Shown here one piece after another: positions 1-8,237 of a stretch of DNA of 64,000 nucleotides (position 1 is its first letter; every line of letters starts with the position of its first letter). This DNA is from Bradyrhizobium sp. MOS003 (GTDB taxonomy: Bacteria; Pseudomonadota; Alphaproteobacteria; Rhizobiales; Xanthobacteraceae), in the NCBI RefSeq assembly GCF_003020125.1, contig NZ_PYFW01000007.1:248001-312000 (forward strand). Reading direction: 5' to 3'. The position numbers and the translations under genes are program-made. A model generated the notes under the pieces. The model was given only the letters and a program-made list of their open reading frames with translations. It was not told the origin of the DNA and did not search any database.

Positions 1-1030
1 CGCCCAGGCCGTCGAGCGTCGGGATGCCCATCGCACCGGTGAAATTGCCGTCGGAGCCGCCGCCGGAGCTCGCATGCGGCAGTTCGGCACCGAGCGATTT
101 GGCGATGCCGCGCGCCTTTTCATACAGCGCCATCGTGCCGGCATCCGGCTCCCACACCGGACGCGTCACCCCGCGCGTCACGTTGAAGGCGACGTCGTTG
201 GCCGTGCCCGACAGTGCCAGCATCCGCTCGACGCCGCGGTCGAGATCGGCCTGCCGCTTCGCCATGGAGAGCGCTTCGCCGGTGGCGGTCGTGGCAACGC
301 AATTGACCCATTGCCCGCCATGCACGACGCCGACCGAGAAGGTGCAGTCCTCCGTCGTCATGGCGTCGATGGCGAGAATCTGCCGCGCCATCTCGCGGAT
401 CGCCGAGCGTCCCGCCGACAGCGTCGCGCCGGCGTGGCTCGGCCGTCCCGTCGCCTCGAGATTGAAACGTGCGATGGCGTAACGTCCGGTGGTGACGCCG
501 TTGTCGGCGCGGCCGGGCTCAGGCACCAGCACGTATTTGTTGCGCGCGGCCTCGGCTTCGATGATGTCGCGTGTCGAGGGCGTGCCGACTTCCTCGTCCG
601 GCGTGAACAGCACCGTGATCGGCAGCGGGGTGGTGAAGGATGCGCGCGCCAGTTGCCGGATCGCTTCCAGCGAGAGGTAGTTGCCGCCCTTCATGTCGTA
701 GATGCCGGGGCCATAGCACTTGTTGCCCTCGCGCCGCCATTTCAGCTTCTCGATCGTGCCGACCGGATGGACGGTATCCATGTGGCCGGCGATCAGGATG
801 CCGGGCTCGCCTTGCTTGGGATGGGGAAAGCGCGCGCGGATCACGCCGCCGAAGCCCTGCCGGCCCGCGATGCGCTCGATCGTCGCACCCATGATCGCCA
901 TATCCCGCGCTGCGATATCGAGCATGCGATTCACGGCCCCGGCGTCCCAGGTCGGGCTTTCGCATTCGACCCAGGTGCGCAGACCATCGAGCATGGCTTC
1001 GGAATCGAAAGGAAGATTGGCTGGATTCAT
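1..1030 (-). CDS. M20 family metallopeptidase (carboxypeptidase G2-like), C-terminus outside window
   Basis: Zinc-dependent amidohydrolase of the M20/ArgE/DapE superfamily, which cleaves a terminal amino acid or N-acyl group; the substrate cannot be read from sequence. About 343 codons are present and the frame runs open off the left edge. Metal-site signatures are in order: HMDTVHP (His83, catalytic Asp85), a YDMKGG motif with ligand Asp112, and PDEEVG with the catalytic Glu146/Glu147 pair. An insert typical of the lid/dimerisation domain follows. The ATG at 1030 begins MNPANLPFDS. It is divergent from two peptide-type binding proteins, so a role in processing an imported peptide or acyl-amino acid is plausible but inferred. 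The last metal ligand would lie beyond the window. Confidence 0.9.
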   Translation of the reverse strand, partial: MNPANLPFDSEAMLDGLRTWVECESPTWDAGAVNRMLDIAARDMAIMGATIERIAGRQGFGGVIRARFPHPKQGEPGILIAGHMDTVHPVGTIEKLKWRREGNKCYGPGIYDMKGGNYLSLEAIRQLARASFTTPLPITVLFTPDEEVGTPSTRDIIEAEAARNKYVLVPEPGRADNGVTTGRYAIARFNLEATGRPSHAGATLSAGRSAIREMARQILAIDAMTTEDCTFSVGVVHGGQWVNCVATTATGEALSMAKRQADLDRGVERMLALSGTANDVAFNVTRGVTRPVWEPDAGTMALYEKARGIAKSLGAELPHASSGGGSDGNFTGAMGIPTLDGLG

Positions 1031-1218
1031 CTCAATGTCTCTCAAGCTTCGGAAGATGGAACGCGCATTGCATTGCCACGGTCGGGACGAGTGGAGAGTG
1101 TTGTAGAGCCAAACCGATCTTTGTGGAGCCTGTGCGCGTGCCGCCTGGGCCTGCAGCGAAACCGGATTGACGCGCTCGGCACGGTCTGCAAGTCTCGAAA
1201 GATAAAGGCGTTGCATGA

Positions 1219-1243
1219 GGTTAGTTCGCCCAAAGAACGAACC
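1219..1243. promoter_or_regulatory. Imperfect inverted repeat upstream of the first binding-protein gene
   Basis: GGTTAGTTC and GAACGAACC flank a short centre, with one mismatch between arms. It sits about 55 bases before the ATG at 1299, in the spacer shared with the divergent peptidase, so it could be an operator for either gene. No regulator is identified, and the rest of the spacer (1031-1298) shows nothing else I can support. Confidence 0.25.
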
Positions 1244-1298
1244 ACATGCTCAATCAATAGCCCGCCTTTGAACAGTTTCACGTCAGGAGAAACTTTTT

Positions 1299-2909
1299 AT
1301 GTTGCACTTCATGCGCCGGGGGTCTCGCGCGTTCGCCTCCAAACTCGCGCTGTCTGTCGTCGCGCTTTCGACGGCGCTCGCCTCGCCGGTGCTTGCGGCC
1401 GGCAAGACCATTACGGCGGTGATGCATTCCGATCTGCGCATCATCGATCCGATCTTCACCACGGCCTACATCACGCGTGACCATGGCTACATGGTTTACG
1501 ACACGCTGGTGGCTCCCGATTCGAGCTTCAAGATCCAGCCGCAGATGGCGGATTGGAAGATCTCCGACGACAAGCTCACCTACACCTTCACCCTGCGCGA
1601 CGGTCTGAAGTGGCATGACGGTGCGCCGGTAACGGCGGAAGACTGCGTTGCCTCGCTGAAGCGCTGGGCCGCGGTCGACGGCATGGGCCAGAAGCTCATG
1701 GACTTCACCGCGAGCATCGAGGCGACCGACGCCAAGACCATCACGCTGAAGCTGAAGGAGCCCTACGGCCTCGTGCTCGATTCCATCGGCAAGCCGTCCT
1801 CGCGCGTCGCCTTCATGATGCCGAAGCGTCTCGCCGAGACGCCGCCGGACAAGCAGATCCCCGAGCAGATCGGCTCGGGCCCCTTCAAGTTCGTGGCCTC
1901 GGAATTCCAGCCCGGCGTGAAGGCGGTCTACGTCAAGAACACCGACTACGTGCCGCGCAAGGAGCCGGCGAGCTGGACCTCCGGCGGCAAGGTGGCGAAG
2001 GTCGACCGCGTCGAGTGGATCACCATGCCGGACTCGCAGACCGCGGTGAACGCGCTGCAGTCGGGCGACATCGACTTCATGGAGAACCTGCCCTACGACA
2101 TGCTGCCGGTGCTGGAGGCGAACAAGGACATCACGATCGAGGTCTCGAACAAGTTCGGCTTTCAGACGCTCGGCCGGATGAACTTCCTCTATCCGCCGTT
2201 CGATAATGTGAAGGTGCGGCGTGCCGCGTTTCTGGCCATGAACCAGAAGGACGTGCTCGACGCGCTGGTCGGCAATGCCAAGTATCAGAAGATCTGCGGT
2301 GCCTTCTTCGTGTGCGACACGCCGTTCGCAACCGATGTCGGCGCCGACACCCTGATCAAGGGCAACGGCATGGCGGAGGCCAAGAAGGCGCTCGCCGAGT
2401 CCGGCTACGACGGTACCCCGGTCGTGATCATGGCGCCAGGTGACGTCACCACGCTGAAGGCACAGCCGATCGTGGCGGCCCAGCTGCTGCGTGAGGCCGG
2501 CTTCAAGGTCGACCTGCAGGCGACCGACTGGCAAACAGTGGTGAGCCGTCGCGCCAGCCAGAAGTCCCCGAAGGAGGGCGGCTGGAACATGTTCTTCACC
2601 AACTGGGTCGCGGCCGACGTCTCCAACCCGATCGCCAATCTCTCGATCGGCGGCCAAGGCAAGAAGGGTGGCTGGTTCGGCTGGGCGGAAGACCCCAAGA
2701 TCGAGCAGCTCAAGGACGCCTTCGTCCGCGCGCCCTCGGTCGACGAGCAGAAGAAGATCGCCGCCGACATCCAGAAGGAAGCCTATGAGCAGGTCATCTA
2801 TATCCCGCTCGGGCAATATCTGCTGCCGAGCGGCTGGCGCAAATCGCTGACCGGCGTGCTCGACGGCCCGGCGACCCCGCTGTTCTGGAACGTCGACAAG
2901 TCGGAGTAA
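1299..2909 (+). CDS. ABC transporter substrate-binding protein, SBP_bac_5 (peptide/opine type), copy 1
   Basis: Periplasmic solute-binding protein of the DppA/OppA family, 536 aa, the normal length. A Sec signal peptide covers about residues 1-33 (basic start, hydrophobic core, SPVLAA cleavage region). The mature protein starts KTITAVMHSD, and the family signature YTFTLRDGLKWHDG lies near residue 95-110. The ATG follows an AGGAGA Shine-Dalgarno. No permease or ATPase genes are nearby, so partners must be encoded elsewhere, or this is an orphan binding protein. The next gene is a close paralogue with the same signal peptide style, ribosome site and downstream hairpin. Peptides, opines or other amino-acid conjugates are possible ligands; nothing in the sequence decides. 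Confidence 0.93.
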   Translation: MLHFMRRGSRAFASKLALSVVALSTALASPVLAAGKTITAVMHSDLRIIDPIFTTAYITRDHGYMVYDTLVAPDSSFKIQPQMADWKISDDKLTYTFTLRDGLKWHDGAPVTAEDCVASLKRWAAVDGMGQKLMDFTASIEATDAKTITLKLKEPYGLVLDSIGKPSSRVAFMMPKRLAETPPDKQIPEQIGSGPFKFVASEFQPGVKAVYVKNTDYVPRKEPASWTSGGKVAKVDRVEWITMPDSQTAVNALQSGDIDFMENLPYDMLPVLEANKDITIEVSNKFGFQTLGRMNFLYPPFDNVKVRRAAFLAMNQKDVLDALVGNAKYQKICGAFFVCDTPFATDVGADTLIKGNGMAEAKKALAESGYDGTPVVIMAPGDVTTLKAQPIVAAQLLREAGFKVDLQATDWQTVVSRRASQKSPKEGGWNMFFTNWVAADVSNPIANLSIGGQGKKGGWFGWAEDPKIEQLKDAFVRAPSVDEQKKIAADIQKEAYEQVIYIPLGQYLLPSGWRKSLTGVLDGPATPLFWNVDKSE

Positions 2910-2961
2910 GGTCCGCTCCAAAGAAGGAAGGCACGTCGCGCCTTTCACGCCGAACGTTACG

Positions 2962-2988
2962 CGGCGCCGCTGGTCATCAGCGGCGCCG
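2962..2988 (+). terminator. Hairpin after binding-protein copy 1
   Basis: Perfect 11-bp arms CGGCGCCGCTG and CAGCGGCGCCG around a 5-nt loop, with no T-tract. The same arms recur after copy 2. It lies 29 bases before the ATG of copy 2, so it may act as an mRNA-stabilising or partial terminator between the two genes. Confidence 0.6.
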
Positions 2989-3017
2989 TCCGCCAGCCGG
3001 TCGCCAGGAGAACGTCA

Positions 3018-4625
3018 ATGTTCCAACTCATGCGTCGGGGGCGTCTCGGTTTCGCTTCCACACTTGCGCTTTCGGTCGCGGCACTTTCAGCACTTGCCTC
3101 GCCAGTTCTTGCCGCAGGCAAGACCATCACCGCTGTGATGCATTCGGATCTGCGTATTCTCGATCCGATCTTCACCAGCGCCTATATTTCGCGCGACCAT
3201 GGCTACATGGTCTACGACACGCTCATCGCGACGGATTCGAACTTCAAGATCCAGCCGCAGATGGCCGACTGGAAGGTCTCCGACGACAAGCTGACCTATA
3301 CCTTCACGCTGCGCGATGGCCTGAAGTGGCATGACGGAACTCCAGTTACCGCGGAAGACTGCGTGGCCTCGCTCAAGCGTTGGGCCGTCGTCGACGGCAT
3401 GGGGCAGCAGATGATGCTGTTCACCGCGAGCCTCGAGGCGACCGACCCCAGGACCATCACGCTGAAGCTGAAGGAGCCGTACGCGCTCGTGCTGGAATCG
3501 ATTGGAAAGCCATCCTCGCGGGTCGCTTTCATGATGCCGAAGCGTCTCGCCGACACGCCGGTGGACAAGCAGATTCCCGAACAGATCGGCTCCGGCCCCT
3601 TCAAGTTCGTGCAGGGCGAATTCCAGCCCGGCGTGAAGGCGATCTATGTCAAGAACACCGACTATGTGCCGCGCAAGGAGCCGGCGAGCTGGACTGCGGG
3701 CGGCAAAGTGGCGAAGGTCGACCGCGTCGAGTGGTTGACGATGCCGGACGCGCAGACGGCGTTGAACGCGCTTCAGTCGGGCGACATCGATTTCATGGAA
3801 AATCCCGCCATCGAGATGTTGCCGGCCATCGAAGCCGACAAGGGGCTCAAGCTCGAGATCCTGAACAAGTTCGGCTTCCAGACCGGCGCGCGGATGAACT
3901 TCCTCCATCCGCCGTTCGACAACGTCAAGGTCCGCCGTGCGGCATTCCTCGCGATCAAGCAGAAGGACGTGCTCGACGCGCTGATCGGCGATCCCAAATA
4001 CTACAAGACTTGCGCTGCGGCGTTCATCTGCGACACGCCGTTCGCAACGGAGGTCGGCGGCGAGACTCTCGCCAAGGGCGGCGACATTGCCGCGGCGAAG
4101 AAGGCACTCGCGGATTCCGGTTACGACGGCACGCCTGTCGTGCTGATGGCGCCTGGTGATGTGCTGACGCTGAAGGCTCAACCGATCGTGGTGGCCCAGC
4201 AACTGCGTGAAGCGGGCTTTAAGGTCGATTTGCAGGCCACCGACTGGCAGACAGTGGTGAGCCGGCGCGCCAGCCAGAAGCCCCCGAAGGAGGGCGGCTG
4301 GAACATGTTCATCACCAACTGGGTCAGTGCCGACGTGGACAACCCGATCTCCAACGTCGCCGTCGGTGGGCAGGGCAAGAAGGGTGGCTGGTTCGGCTGG
4401 GCGGAAGATGCCAGGATCGAGCAGCTCAAGGACGCTTTCGTCCGCGCAGCCTCGCTCGAGGAGCGGAAGAAGATCGCGACCGAGATTCAGAAGGAGGCCT
4501 ACGATCAGGTGCTCTATATGCCGCTCGGCCAGTATCAGGCGCCGAGCGCCTGGCGCAAATCGCTGAACGGCGTTCTCGACGGCCCGGCAACTCCAGTGTT
4601 CTGGAACGTCGACAAATCGGACTAA
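3018..4625 (+). CDS. ABC transporter substrate-binding protein, SBP_bac_5, copy 2 (tandem paralogue)
   Basis: Periplasmic solute-binding protein, 535 aa, aligning to the preceding gene along its whole length with scattered substitutions. Differences visible by eye cluster in the signal peptide, around residues 255-285 (ENPAIEMLPAIEADKGLKLE against ENLPYDMLPVLEANKDITIE) and around 335-365. The start ATG has an AGGAG Shine-Dalgarno. The repeated unit includes ribosome site, gene and terminator hairpin, which indicates tandem duplication of about 1.7 kb followed by divergence. The pair could widen ligand range or raise dosage; this is inferred. The transporter partners are not in the window. Confidence 0.93.
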   Translation: MFQLMRRGRLGFASTLALSVAALSALASPVLAAGKTITAVMHSDLRILDPIFTSAYISRDHGYMVYDTLIATDSNFKIQPQMADWKVSDDKLTYTFTLRDGLKWHDGTPVTAEDCVASLKRWAVVDGMGQQMMLFTASLEATDPRTITLKLKEPYALVLESIGKPSSRVAFMMPKRLADTPVDKQIPEQIGSGPFKFVQGEFQPGVKAIYVKNTDYVPRKEPASWTAGGKVAKVDRVEWLTMPDAQTALNALQSGDIDFMENPAIEMLPAIEADKGLKLEILNKFGFQTGARMNFLHPPFDNVKVRRAAFLAIKQKDVLDALIGDPKYYKTCAAAFICDTPFATEVGGETLAKGGDIAAAKKALADSGYDGTPVVLMAPGDVLTLKAQPIVVAQQLREAGFKVDLQATDWQTVVSRRASQKPPKEGGWNMFITNWVSADVDNPISNVAVGGQGKKGGWFGWAEDARIEQLKDAFVRAASLEERKKIATEIQKEAYDQVLYMPLGQYQAPSAWRKSLNGVLDGPATPVFWNVDKSD

Positions 4626-4665
4626 GGCGAGCCGCACTCACGTAGGGTCCGGCTTGTTCACCATG

Positions 4666-4691
4666 CGGCGCCGCTGTCACCAGCGGCGCCG
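4666..4691 (+). terminator. Hairpin after binding-protein copy 2
   Basis: The same 11-bp arms as at 2962-2988 (CGGCGCCGCTG / CAGCGGCGCCG) with a 4-nt loop TCAC. A T-containing stretch follows but no clean U-tract. It is part of the duplicated unit. Confidence 0.6.
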
Positions 4692-4855
4692 TTGCCATTT
4701 GTCAGCTTCACGTCAGCTTGAACCGGTGGGGCGTTTAACCTTTCCAGTTTCCAATCATTGCTATTTGTTTCGTACCTGAAATAGATGTGTCGCCTCACGC
4801 ATCATTTTCCTTCCTCAGTTTGATTCCCGTGCCGATCGATTTTGCTCTCCAGGCG

Positions 4856-6451
4856 ATGGCCGAACGGTCCGATCGCGCGCCGGCGCGTTGGCGGCGGCCA
4901 TTCCTGCATTGGCTCGATGGCGTCGAGGCGGGCTGGGCCGTGCCGCTCCTCATTGCCTGCTTCGTTGCGGTCTGGACGCTTTATCTGGCGATCGCCTATG
5001 CCGGCGGCGGCCTGCATCCTGATACGCTCGAAGCCTGGACGCTCGGGCAGCATTTCGCCTGGGGCTACCACAAGCATCCGCCATTGTCCGGCTGGATTGC
5101 CGCCGGCTGGACCGCCGTCTTCCCGCTCAGCGACTGGTCGCTGCAATTGATGGCGATGGCCAATGCCGGGCTTGCGCTGATCTTCGTCGACCGGATCGCG
5201 CGGCAATTCGTGACCGGGCACAAGCGCATCCTGGTGCTTTTGCTCCTGATGCTGACGCCGGTCTATCAATTCCACGCCCAGCGCTTCAATGCCAATTCGG
5301 TGCTGCTGGCGACCTGGCCGCTGGCGACCTGGTGCTTCCTGCGCGCATTCGAGACGCGCGCCCCGCTGTGGGCGGTCGCGGTGGGATGCACGACGGCGCT
5401 GGCCATGGTCGGCAAATACTATTCGATCTTTCTGGTCACGAGCTTCGCGTTTGCCGCGCTGGCGCACCCGGCGCGGCGCGCTTATTTCACCTCCGCTTCG
5501 CCCTGGATATCGGTCGTCGTCGGGCTCGCGGCACTGTCACCTCACATCTATTGGCTTGCGACGACGGGCGCGTCGACCTTCACCTACGCGATGGCGCACG
5601 CAGGCGGCAACGCTGCGACCTCGCTCGGCGAGGCGCGAAACTTTCTGCTGGGGCTGGCGGCGGCCATGAGCGTGTCGGCCGTGTTCTGGGTCCTCGTCGC
5701 AGGAACGCGCTTGAGGCGGTTTCCGGCCGACTTCGCGGCAATGACCCCGGGCTTGCGGCTTTTGTTCTACGTTGCGATGGGCACGATCGTGCTGCCGGTG
5801 GTGACGTCGCTCGTGATGGGCACCGATCTGCCGTCGCTATGGGCGTTGCAGGGAATGTTCCTGTTCACCGTTCTCGTGGTCTGCGGCACGAGCTACCCGA
5901 TCGAGCGTTTCTACACCGTCAACCTCACGATGATCGTAACCGGCGTTGCACTCGCGGCCGTCCTGATCGCCGCGCCCATCCATGCCGTCTATCGCAACGA
6001 TCACGGCTACGAGGAGGGGCGGAATCTCTATGCCCAGGCCGCCGGCGAATTGACGCGTGAGTGGCGCGAGTTGACCGGCGTGCCGTTGAGCGCGGTGAGT
6101 GGTGATGGTTCGCTGGCCTTCGCCACTGCGTTCTACAGCCCGGACCATCCGCGTAATGCGGCGCCCTTGGAATACGAGCAGACATTGGGCTTGCCGGCCG
6201 GGACCCAGCGCGACCGTGGCTGGGCCGCACTCTGTTTCCGCGACCAGGAATCTTGCATTCGATGGATGGAGTGGGCGTCTTCGCAGACCGGACATGTCGT
6301 CAGGCGCGAGTACACCGTGCGGGCCACGCTCTGGGGGAGGCCCGGTGTCACGCGTGAAGTGGTCGCTCTGATGATGCGGCCACGGGGAATGCGGATGATG
6401 CCCGAGAGCGCTGCGGATGATTTCAGCGCCAGCCGGCGAACGAGCGAATAA
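4856..6451 (+). CDS. GT39-like membrane glycosyltransferase (PMT_2 / ArnT family)
   Basis: Polytopic inner-membrane glycosyltransferase expected to use a polyprenyl-phosphate sugar donor and act on the periplasmic face. After a basic N-terminus there is a first membrane segment, then the loop with EAWTLGQHFAWGYHKHPPLS; the acidic residue and the HPPL motif are typical of PMT_2 proteins. Several more hydrophobic segments follow, then a soluble C-terminal region of about 150 residues. Start is uncertain: an in-frame GTG at 4787 would add 23 residues (MSPHASF...), while ATG 4856 gives MAERSDRAPARW. Neither has a clear SD. The glycan acceptor is unknown. The glycan-type genes 2-7 kb downstream suggest a surface polysaccharide context. 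Confidence 0.8.
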   Translation: MAERSDRAPARWRRPFLHWLDGVEAGWAVPLLIACFVAVWTLYLAIAYAGGGLHPDTLEAWTLGQHFAWGYHKHPPLSGWIAAGWTAVFPLSDWSLQLMAMANAGLALIFVDRIARQFVTGHKRILVLLLLMLTPVYQFHAQRFNANSVLLATWPLATWCFLRAFETRAPLWAVAVGCTTALAMVGKYYSIFLVTSFAFAALAHPARRAYFTSASPWISVVVGLAALSPHIYWLATTGASTFTYAMAHAGGNAATSLGEARNFLLGLAAAMSVSAVFWVLVAGTRLRRFPADFAAMTPGLRLLFYVAMGTIVLPVVTSLVMGTDLPSLWALQGMFLFTVLVVCGTSYPIERFYTVNLTMIVTGVALAAVLIAAPIHAVYRNDHGYEEGRNLYAQAAGELTREWRELTGVPLSAVSGDGSLAFATAFYSPDHPRNAAPLEYEQTLGLPAGTQRDRGWAALCFRDQESCIRWMEWASSQTGHVVRREYTVRATLWGRPGVTREVVALMMRPRGMRMMPESAADDFSASRRTSE

Positions 6452-6477
6452 AGGCCCTGCTCAGGAGCAACCGTCGC

Positions 6478-6618
6478 TCAGCAGTGGCTGTCGCGGACCT
6501 GCTCCAGCCCTTCGCTCGCAAAGGGCGTCGTGAACGCGAACCGTCCGGTGCCCGGCTCGGAACGTTCCGTCGGTTTCGGCTCGACGTGGCCGTGATCTTC
6601 CCGGGGTTCCAGTTCCAT
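6478..6618 (-). CDS. Small hypothetical protein, 46 aa
   Basis: ATG-initiated 46-codon frame beginning MELEPREDHGHVEPKPTERS and ending RDSHC, very acidic and proline-rich at first. A GAAAGG element lies about 9 bases upstream of the ATG, a fair SD. It lies immediately downstream of the efflux-pump gene on the same strand, with 54 bases between them, so it could be co-transcribed. I do not recognise a family. The main support is the clean ribosome site and an otherwise empty gap. Confidence 0.4.
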   Translation of the reverse strand: MELEPREDHGHVEPKPTERSEPGTGRFAFTTPFASEGLEQVRDSHC

Positions 6619-6672
6619 CGCAGCGCCTTTCAAAATTGCTGCAGGACAACATGGAGGCGGTCGGGAAGTTCC

Positions 6673-7923
6673 TTATGCGACGGGATGGTGATGCGGCCTA
6701 AACAGCCGGCCCTTCTCGACCACCAGCACGATCGCGAGCGCGGCGAGCGTCGACAGGAAGAAGCCGACCGAGAACGGCAGCAGCGTGCCGTCGAAGCTTT
6801 GTCCGATCGCCATGCCGACCACGATTCCGATCAGCGTCGTGATCGAGCCGTAGAGCGAGGAGGCGGTGCCGGCGATGTGGCCCTGCGGCTCCATCGCGAG
6901 CGCAGTGAAATTGGCAACCATCATGCCGAACGAGAACATCATCAGCGCCGAGAGCACCATGAACAGGGCAAGCGGCAGCACGTGCAGGCTTTCCGTGATG
7001 AGGAGGATCGAAGCCACGACGGCATAAAGCGTCAGCGCGCCGTGGGAGATCACGCGCATGCCCAGCCGACCGACAAGTCGCGCATTGAGGAAACCGGCAA
7101 TGGCGACGCCGGTCGCGATCGCGGCAAAGGCGAGGGGGAAATAATGACCGAGGTGGTAGATGCCGGTGAAGACCTGTTGCGCCGAGAACACATAGGCGAA
7201 CAGCGCCCCCATGACGCTGCCTGCGGCCATCGCGTAGCCGATGGTCTGCCGGTTGGTCAGGGTCTGTCGGAAGGCGGAAAGTATATCGGCAGGAGCAAGC
7301 GACCTGCGTCCAGACTCGGGCAGAGTCTCCGGCAGACGCAGCACGCTCCAGGCGAGGGCGAGCAGGCCATACAGCGCCAGCACGACGAAGATGCCCCGCC
7401 ATTGCGACACGAGCAGCACCGCCTGTCCGAACGAGGGCGCAACCACGGGCACCGCGATGAACACCATCATGGCAAGCGACATCACACTCGCCATGCGGCG
7501 GCCGGCATAGCAGTCGCGCACGATCGAGGTCGCGATCACGCGTGTCGCCGAGGTGCCGAGCCCCTGCAGCGCGCGCGCCAGCAGCAGCGTCTCGAACGAG
7601 GGTGCTGCGACCGCCAGCACGCTCGCCACCGCGTAGACCGCCATGCCGCCGAGCAGCACCGGCCGGCGGCCAAAGCGGTCGGACAGCGGGCCCATGACGA
7701 ACTGGCCGGCGCCGAAGCCGATCAGGAAGGTCGAAAGCACCAGTTGGAGATGGTTCGCAACGGGAATGTTGAAGGCAGCCCCGATATTGGGCAGCGCCGG
7801 CAGCATCATGTCCATCGCAAGCGGGTTCAGCGCCATAATGGACGCGATGACGATGACGAATTCCGGAAACCTCATCGGGCGGTGTCCCGAGGACACCCAA
7901 GCGTCGGCATTGACGTCAGACAA
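6673..7923 (-). CDS. MFS drug-resistance transporter, Bcr/CflA family
   Basis: Twelve-TM major facilitator predicted to export drugs or small molecules by proton antiport. The Bcr/CflA hallmark is early: a first TM followed by LAMDMMLPALPNIGAAFN. The intracellular loop motif GPLSDRFGRRPVLLGG follows, then ATRVIATSIVRDCYAG. I chose TTG 7923 because AGAGGTGAG lies just upstream; this gives 416 aa, normal for the family. A frame open to 8226 would add a non-membrane extension with no family resemblance, and ATG 7875 is a shorter alternative. It is divergent from the GT87-like gene. Confidence 0.88.
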   Translation of the reverse strand: MSDVNADAWVSSGHRPMRFPEFVIVIASIMALNPLAMDMMLPALPNIGAAFNIPVANHLQLVLSTFLIGFGAGQFVMGPLSDRFGRRPVLLGGMAVYAVASVLAVAAPSFETLLLARALQGLGTSATRVIATSIVRDCYAGRRMASVMSLAMMVFIAVPVVAPSFGQAVLLVSQWRGIFVVLALYGLLALAWSVLRLPETLPESGRRSLAPADILSAFRQTLTNRQTIGYAMAAGSVMGALFAYVFSAQQVFTGIYHLGHYFPLAFAAIATGVAIAGFLNARLVGRLGMRVISHGALTLYAVVASILLITESLHVLPLALFMVLSALMMFSFGMMVANFTALAMEPQGHIAGTASSLYGSITTLIGIVVGMAIGQSFDGTLLPFSVGFFLSTLAALAIVLVVEKGRLFRPHHHPVA

Positions 7924-8237
7924 GGAGCTCACCTCTGAATTGAGCGACTTTATCCATCGTCCATGCTGCATTGCACAACCCATGTTTCTGGATGGCTGGC
8001 AGGCGGGGGCGGAGCGGACAAGAATTGGTGAGGAGTCCGATCTTGCGGCAGCCGACCTGCGGATTCGGCTCTGGCCCGGAAACCAGTGATTCACCATCCT
8101 TCCCTTAAAGATCGGCGTCCGGCGGGGCAGGGCGGCCCGGCGCGGGGAAACGGAAACGCCTCTTGTCCAATGTGGCGGCCGATCGACCAGGCGTCGCGCG
8201 GGCGCCGCGAGAAGCAGGCCAGACAAGGTATCCGATT

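Noticed and set aside
1278-2948. Very long minus-strand open frame (about 556 codons) over the first binding-protein gene, and a similar one at 3087-4637
   Set aside because: High GC makes antisense frames long. Their translations are Arg/His/Leu/Gly-biased with no family pattern, while the plus strand has signal peptide, SD and family motifs.
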